Assembly: GCA_001970955.1 (NCBI GenBank)
Contig: MPUH01000008.1
Span: 62,001-126,000 of the forward strand
Source: Stentor coeruleus
Taxonomy: Eukaryota; Ciliophora; Heterotrichea; Heterotrichida; Stentoridae
DNA length: 64,000 nt
Reading direction: 5' to 3'
The notes beneath the pieces were generated by a model. The model had not been told where the DNA came from. It saw only the letters and a program-made list of their open reading frames with translations, and ran no database searches. The translations under genes were made by a program, and so were the position numbers. Shown in pieces: positions 62,211 through 64,000 of the stretch. Every line of letters begins with the position of its first letter. The first letter of the stretch is position 1.

Positions 62211-63407
62211 ATGATGTTATGCAAATCTTTTGAGACTCCGGTCCCTGGTCCTGGTGCGTACGACTCAAATAGTAGTATAGAAGCTCATGGACCTGTAACT
62301 TGCAAGTCTCCACGCTTCAAACCTAGCTTAGGGAACTCCCCAGGCCCAGGGCGTTACGGATTATCACCTTCCAAATCCTCAGGCATGGTCTTTAGTACAA
62401 GTCCTCGCGGGGAATTATTCTTAACCCCAAAAAGCCCAGGTCCAGGTCGTTACAACTTTAGCAACCAATTTCATAGTCCTTCATACTCAATGCAAGGTAA
62501 AAAACCATCGAAAAATCAAAACACCCCAGGTCCAGGAGCATATTCTCCTAAATTTATAGTCAAAAAAAGTACAACACGTACAATAGGTAAAGCAAAAAGA
62601 ACTGAAATTGTAGTGGCCTTAGATACTCCAGGTCCAGGAAGTTATCAAAACAATAAAATTAAAGATACTCCAAGTTGGAGTTTTCATGGTATAAAAGATA
62701 CAAGTTTTTCAAGTGCAGCACCTGGTCCTGGAAGATATAATGCTTTTAATAATACTAGAAGTTCGACTGGGTATAGTACACCAAAAGCAGAAAGGCCACA
62801 AGTGTTTAAAGGAACGGCAAATCCAGGACCAGGAGCTTATGAAGCTTTTGATTTAAAGTCAACAAGAATTAAGTATTCTATAGGGAAAAGTAAAAGGCCA
62901 GGAGTAGATTCAAAGACTCCTGGACCTGGAAGATATGAGCCAAAAAGTCTTTCGCATTCTTTTAGTTCGAAGACTCCTGGACCTGGAAGATATGAGCCAA
63001 AAAGCCTTTCGCATTCTTTTAGTTCGAATTTTGGGACAGAAACTAAAAAAACACTTGTTTTTGGGTCTGAAGCACCTGCTGCTGGGACGTATACTCCAAG
63101 AGATACTGGGAAAAAAGCTCCTGCATTTACTATGGGGAAAAGACTTGATAAGAAACCTGATAATGGAGTTCCTGGACCTGGGGCTTATAATAGCGTAAAA
63201 AAAGTTAAGACGCCAATTGCAAAAATTGGTAAATCGATGAGGTTTATTAAAACGCATTCAGAAAAAGAAGAACTGGGAAAACCTGGACCAGGGAATTACG
63301 ACCCGAAAAACGAAAACTTTAAAGGTAACTTTTTTATGTCGAAGTCAACAAAAAATGTTGTGAAAGTGACTTTAAGCCCTGGGCCTGGGCATTACAATAT
63401 TGCTTGA
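62211..63407 (+). CDS. SHIPPO/ODF3-like (STPGR) ciliary protein
   Basis: A single-exon protein of 398 residues built from about a dozen PGPGxY repeats (PGPGAYDSN, PGPGRYGLS, PGPGSYQNN, PGPGNYDPK) spaced 25-45 residues apart. This is the STPGR pattern of SHIPPO/ODF3/CIMAP proteins, which bind inside or along axonemal and sperm-tail microtubules. One 19-residue unit (KTPGPGRYEPKSLSHSFSS) is duplicated in tandem. The frame ends at TGA (63405-63407), the only TGA stop in this window. ACT AAT TAA follows, so read-through would add just three residues. Confidence 0.88.
   Translation: MMLCKSFETPVPGPGAYDSNSSIEAHGPVTCKSPRFKPSLGNSPGPGRYGLSPSKSSGMVFSTSPRGELFLTPKSPGPGRYNFSNQFHSPSYSMQGKKPSKNQNTPGPGAYSPKFIVKKSTTRTIGKAKRTEIVVALDTPGPGSYQNNKIKDTPSWSFHGIKDTSFSSAAPGPGRYNAFNNTRSSTGYSTPKAERPQVFKGTANPGPGAYEAFDLKSTRIKYSIGKSKRPGVDSKTPGPGRYEPKSLSHSFSSKTPGPGRYEPKSLSHSFSSNFGTETKKTLVFGSEAPAAGTYTPRDTGKKAPAFTMGKRLDKKPDNGVPGPGAYNSVKKVKTPIAKIGKSMRFIKTHSEKEELGKPGPGNYDPKNENFKGNFFMSKSTKNVVKVTLSPGPGHYNIA
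62913..63026. repeat. 57-bp tandem repeat inside the SHIPPO gene
   Basis: Two adjacent in-frame 57-bp copies (one mismatch, GTCTT versus GCCTT) code a 19-residue unit. No N is present. A recent expansion of one PGPGxY repeat is likely. Confidence 0.85.
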
Positions 63408-63550
63408 ACTAATTAAGGGTTTTAAATAATTTAAAGATCTAAGCGTAATTCCGTATATATTAATGTGAGAATATATAGCTTTTTAAAATATCCTAAACTC
63501 CTCCATCATATAAAAACTATCTAATATTTTTACTCCTGCATATAAGATAA

Positions 63551-64000
63551 CTATAATAGTATTTTATACTTCTCTTCACTTGGTACCGCCGTAACCACAA
63601 CTTTCCCATCATAACTCACACTAGCAAAATGCCATGCTTCCCCACTAAGCCAAGTCACCGCATAAACAGAATCCTCAAAACTATCTACCTTAAGTACCAT
63701 CAAATCACTTTCCTTTTCAAAAAAACTTTCATCAACCGGTGCAGAACTTGCTGATACAACTCTATGTAACCCAATCGAATTATCAGAACTTGCTGATACA
63801 ATCAATTGATCATGAAAAGCATTATATTTAATTTGCCAAACATAATGTGAATGTTCAACAATAGATTTAAGACACCCTTGTTTACGAATATCCCAAAACT
63901 TAATTGCATAATCTTTTCCACTTGAAGCTAAATGATAAGGATTATTAGGATTGAAATCTAAATCTAAAACATTACCTCCATGTATTGGAGATATTGTATA
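63551..64000 (-). CDS. EIPR1: EIPR1/TSSC1 WD40 protein, C-terminal part
   Basis: The minus-strand frame is open from the window end to TAG at 63551-63553, about 149 residues. It is partial: the N-terminus lies outside. It matches the C-terminal half of EIPR1: LDLDFNPNNPYHLASSGKD, KFWDIRKQGCLKSIVEHSHY, HDQLIVSASSDNS and SVYAVTWLSGEAWHFAS in parts, ending YKILL as EIPR1 ends in YHILL. EIPR1 is a WD40 partner of EARP and GARP tethering complexes in endosome recycling. The next gene upstream is not visible. Confidence 0.88.
   Translation of the reverse strand, partial: YTISPIHGGNVLDLDFNPNNPYHLASSGKDYAIKFWDIRKQGCLKSIVEHSHYVWQIKYNAFHDQLIVSASSDNSIGLHRVVSASSAPVDESFFEKESDLMVLKVDSFEDSVYAVTWLSGEAWHFASVSYDGKVVVTAVPSEEKYKILL

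Noticed and set aside
1-64000. CRISPR arrays, operons, Shine-Dalgarno sites
   Set aside because: The genome is eukaryotic (introns, CCT, Rictor, SNAREs); no regularly spaced repeats exist.
1-64000. tRNA or rRNA genes
   Set aside because: No T-loop (GGTTC-like) with matching arms and no rRNA blocks were recognised on either strand.

Overview
The window looks like macronuclear-type DNA of a heterotrich ciliate, closest in character to Stentor. It is AT-rich and very gene-dense, with about 40 genes in 64 kb. Long reading frames stay open under the standard stop codons. Genes that look broken are repaired by removing GT...AG introns of only 15 nt (14 cases) or 16 nt (2 cases). Introns this small are known from Stentor and Blepharisma. 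TGA is almost absent as a stop: about 26 TAA, 13 TAG and 1 TGA by my count. The species call is an inference from these traits, not from a marker gene.

Layout. 1-9.8 kb: the end of a Cyc8/UTX-like TPR protein, an ABHD-type hydrolase-fold protein lacking the nucleophile serine, a 1110-residue orphan membrane protein, a divergent importin-alpha, and a four-exon PDSS2-like prenyl synthase subunit. 8.9-12.1 kb: three tandem paralogues of a roughly 7-TM family; a fourth lies at 22.9-23.8 kb. 12.5-22.5 kb: CFAP20, an acylated WD40 protein, a decayed P-loop kinase-like gene, malectin, GET4 and a bromodomain protein. 24.2-32.7 kb: a CDPK with an in-frame TGA, a decayed Rab-like gene, a kinesin, and two acylated small proteins, one with EF-hands. 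33.2-46.4 kb: a p25-alpha/TPPP-like protein, a CDF zinc transporter, a kelch/EGF membrane protein, alpha-SNAP, coiled-coil proteins and CCT2. 46.7-64 kb: Rictor, a LITAF-like protein, a C2H2 zinc finger, LRRC56/ODA8, a small RNASEK-like membrane protein, a giant repeat ectoprotein, VAMP7, a SHIPPO (PGPGxY) protein and the C-terminal part of EIPR1.

Themes are cilia and cortex (CFAP20, LRRC56, SHIPPO, p25-alpha, kinesin), membrane traffic (alpha-SNAP, VAMP7, EIPR1, GET4, malectin), TORC2 and calcium signalling. There are no operons. Neighbours are unrelated, but spacing is often tiny: 6 and 8 nt between two head-to-tail pairs.

Two genome-scale patterns stand out. Intergenic DNA is strand-skewed: 5' flanks are C/A-rich and G-poor on the coding strand, and 3' flanks are G/T-rich and C-poor. 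Seven single-N sites are each flanked by direct copies of 58-179 bp, sometimes with a few mismatches. These look like unmerged contig ends and create false duplications in three proteins.
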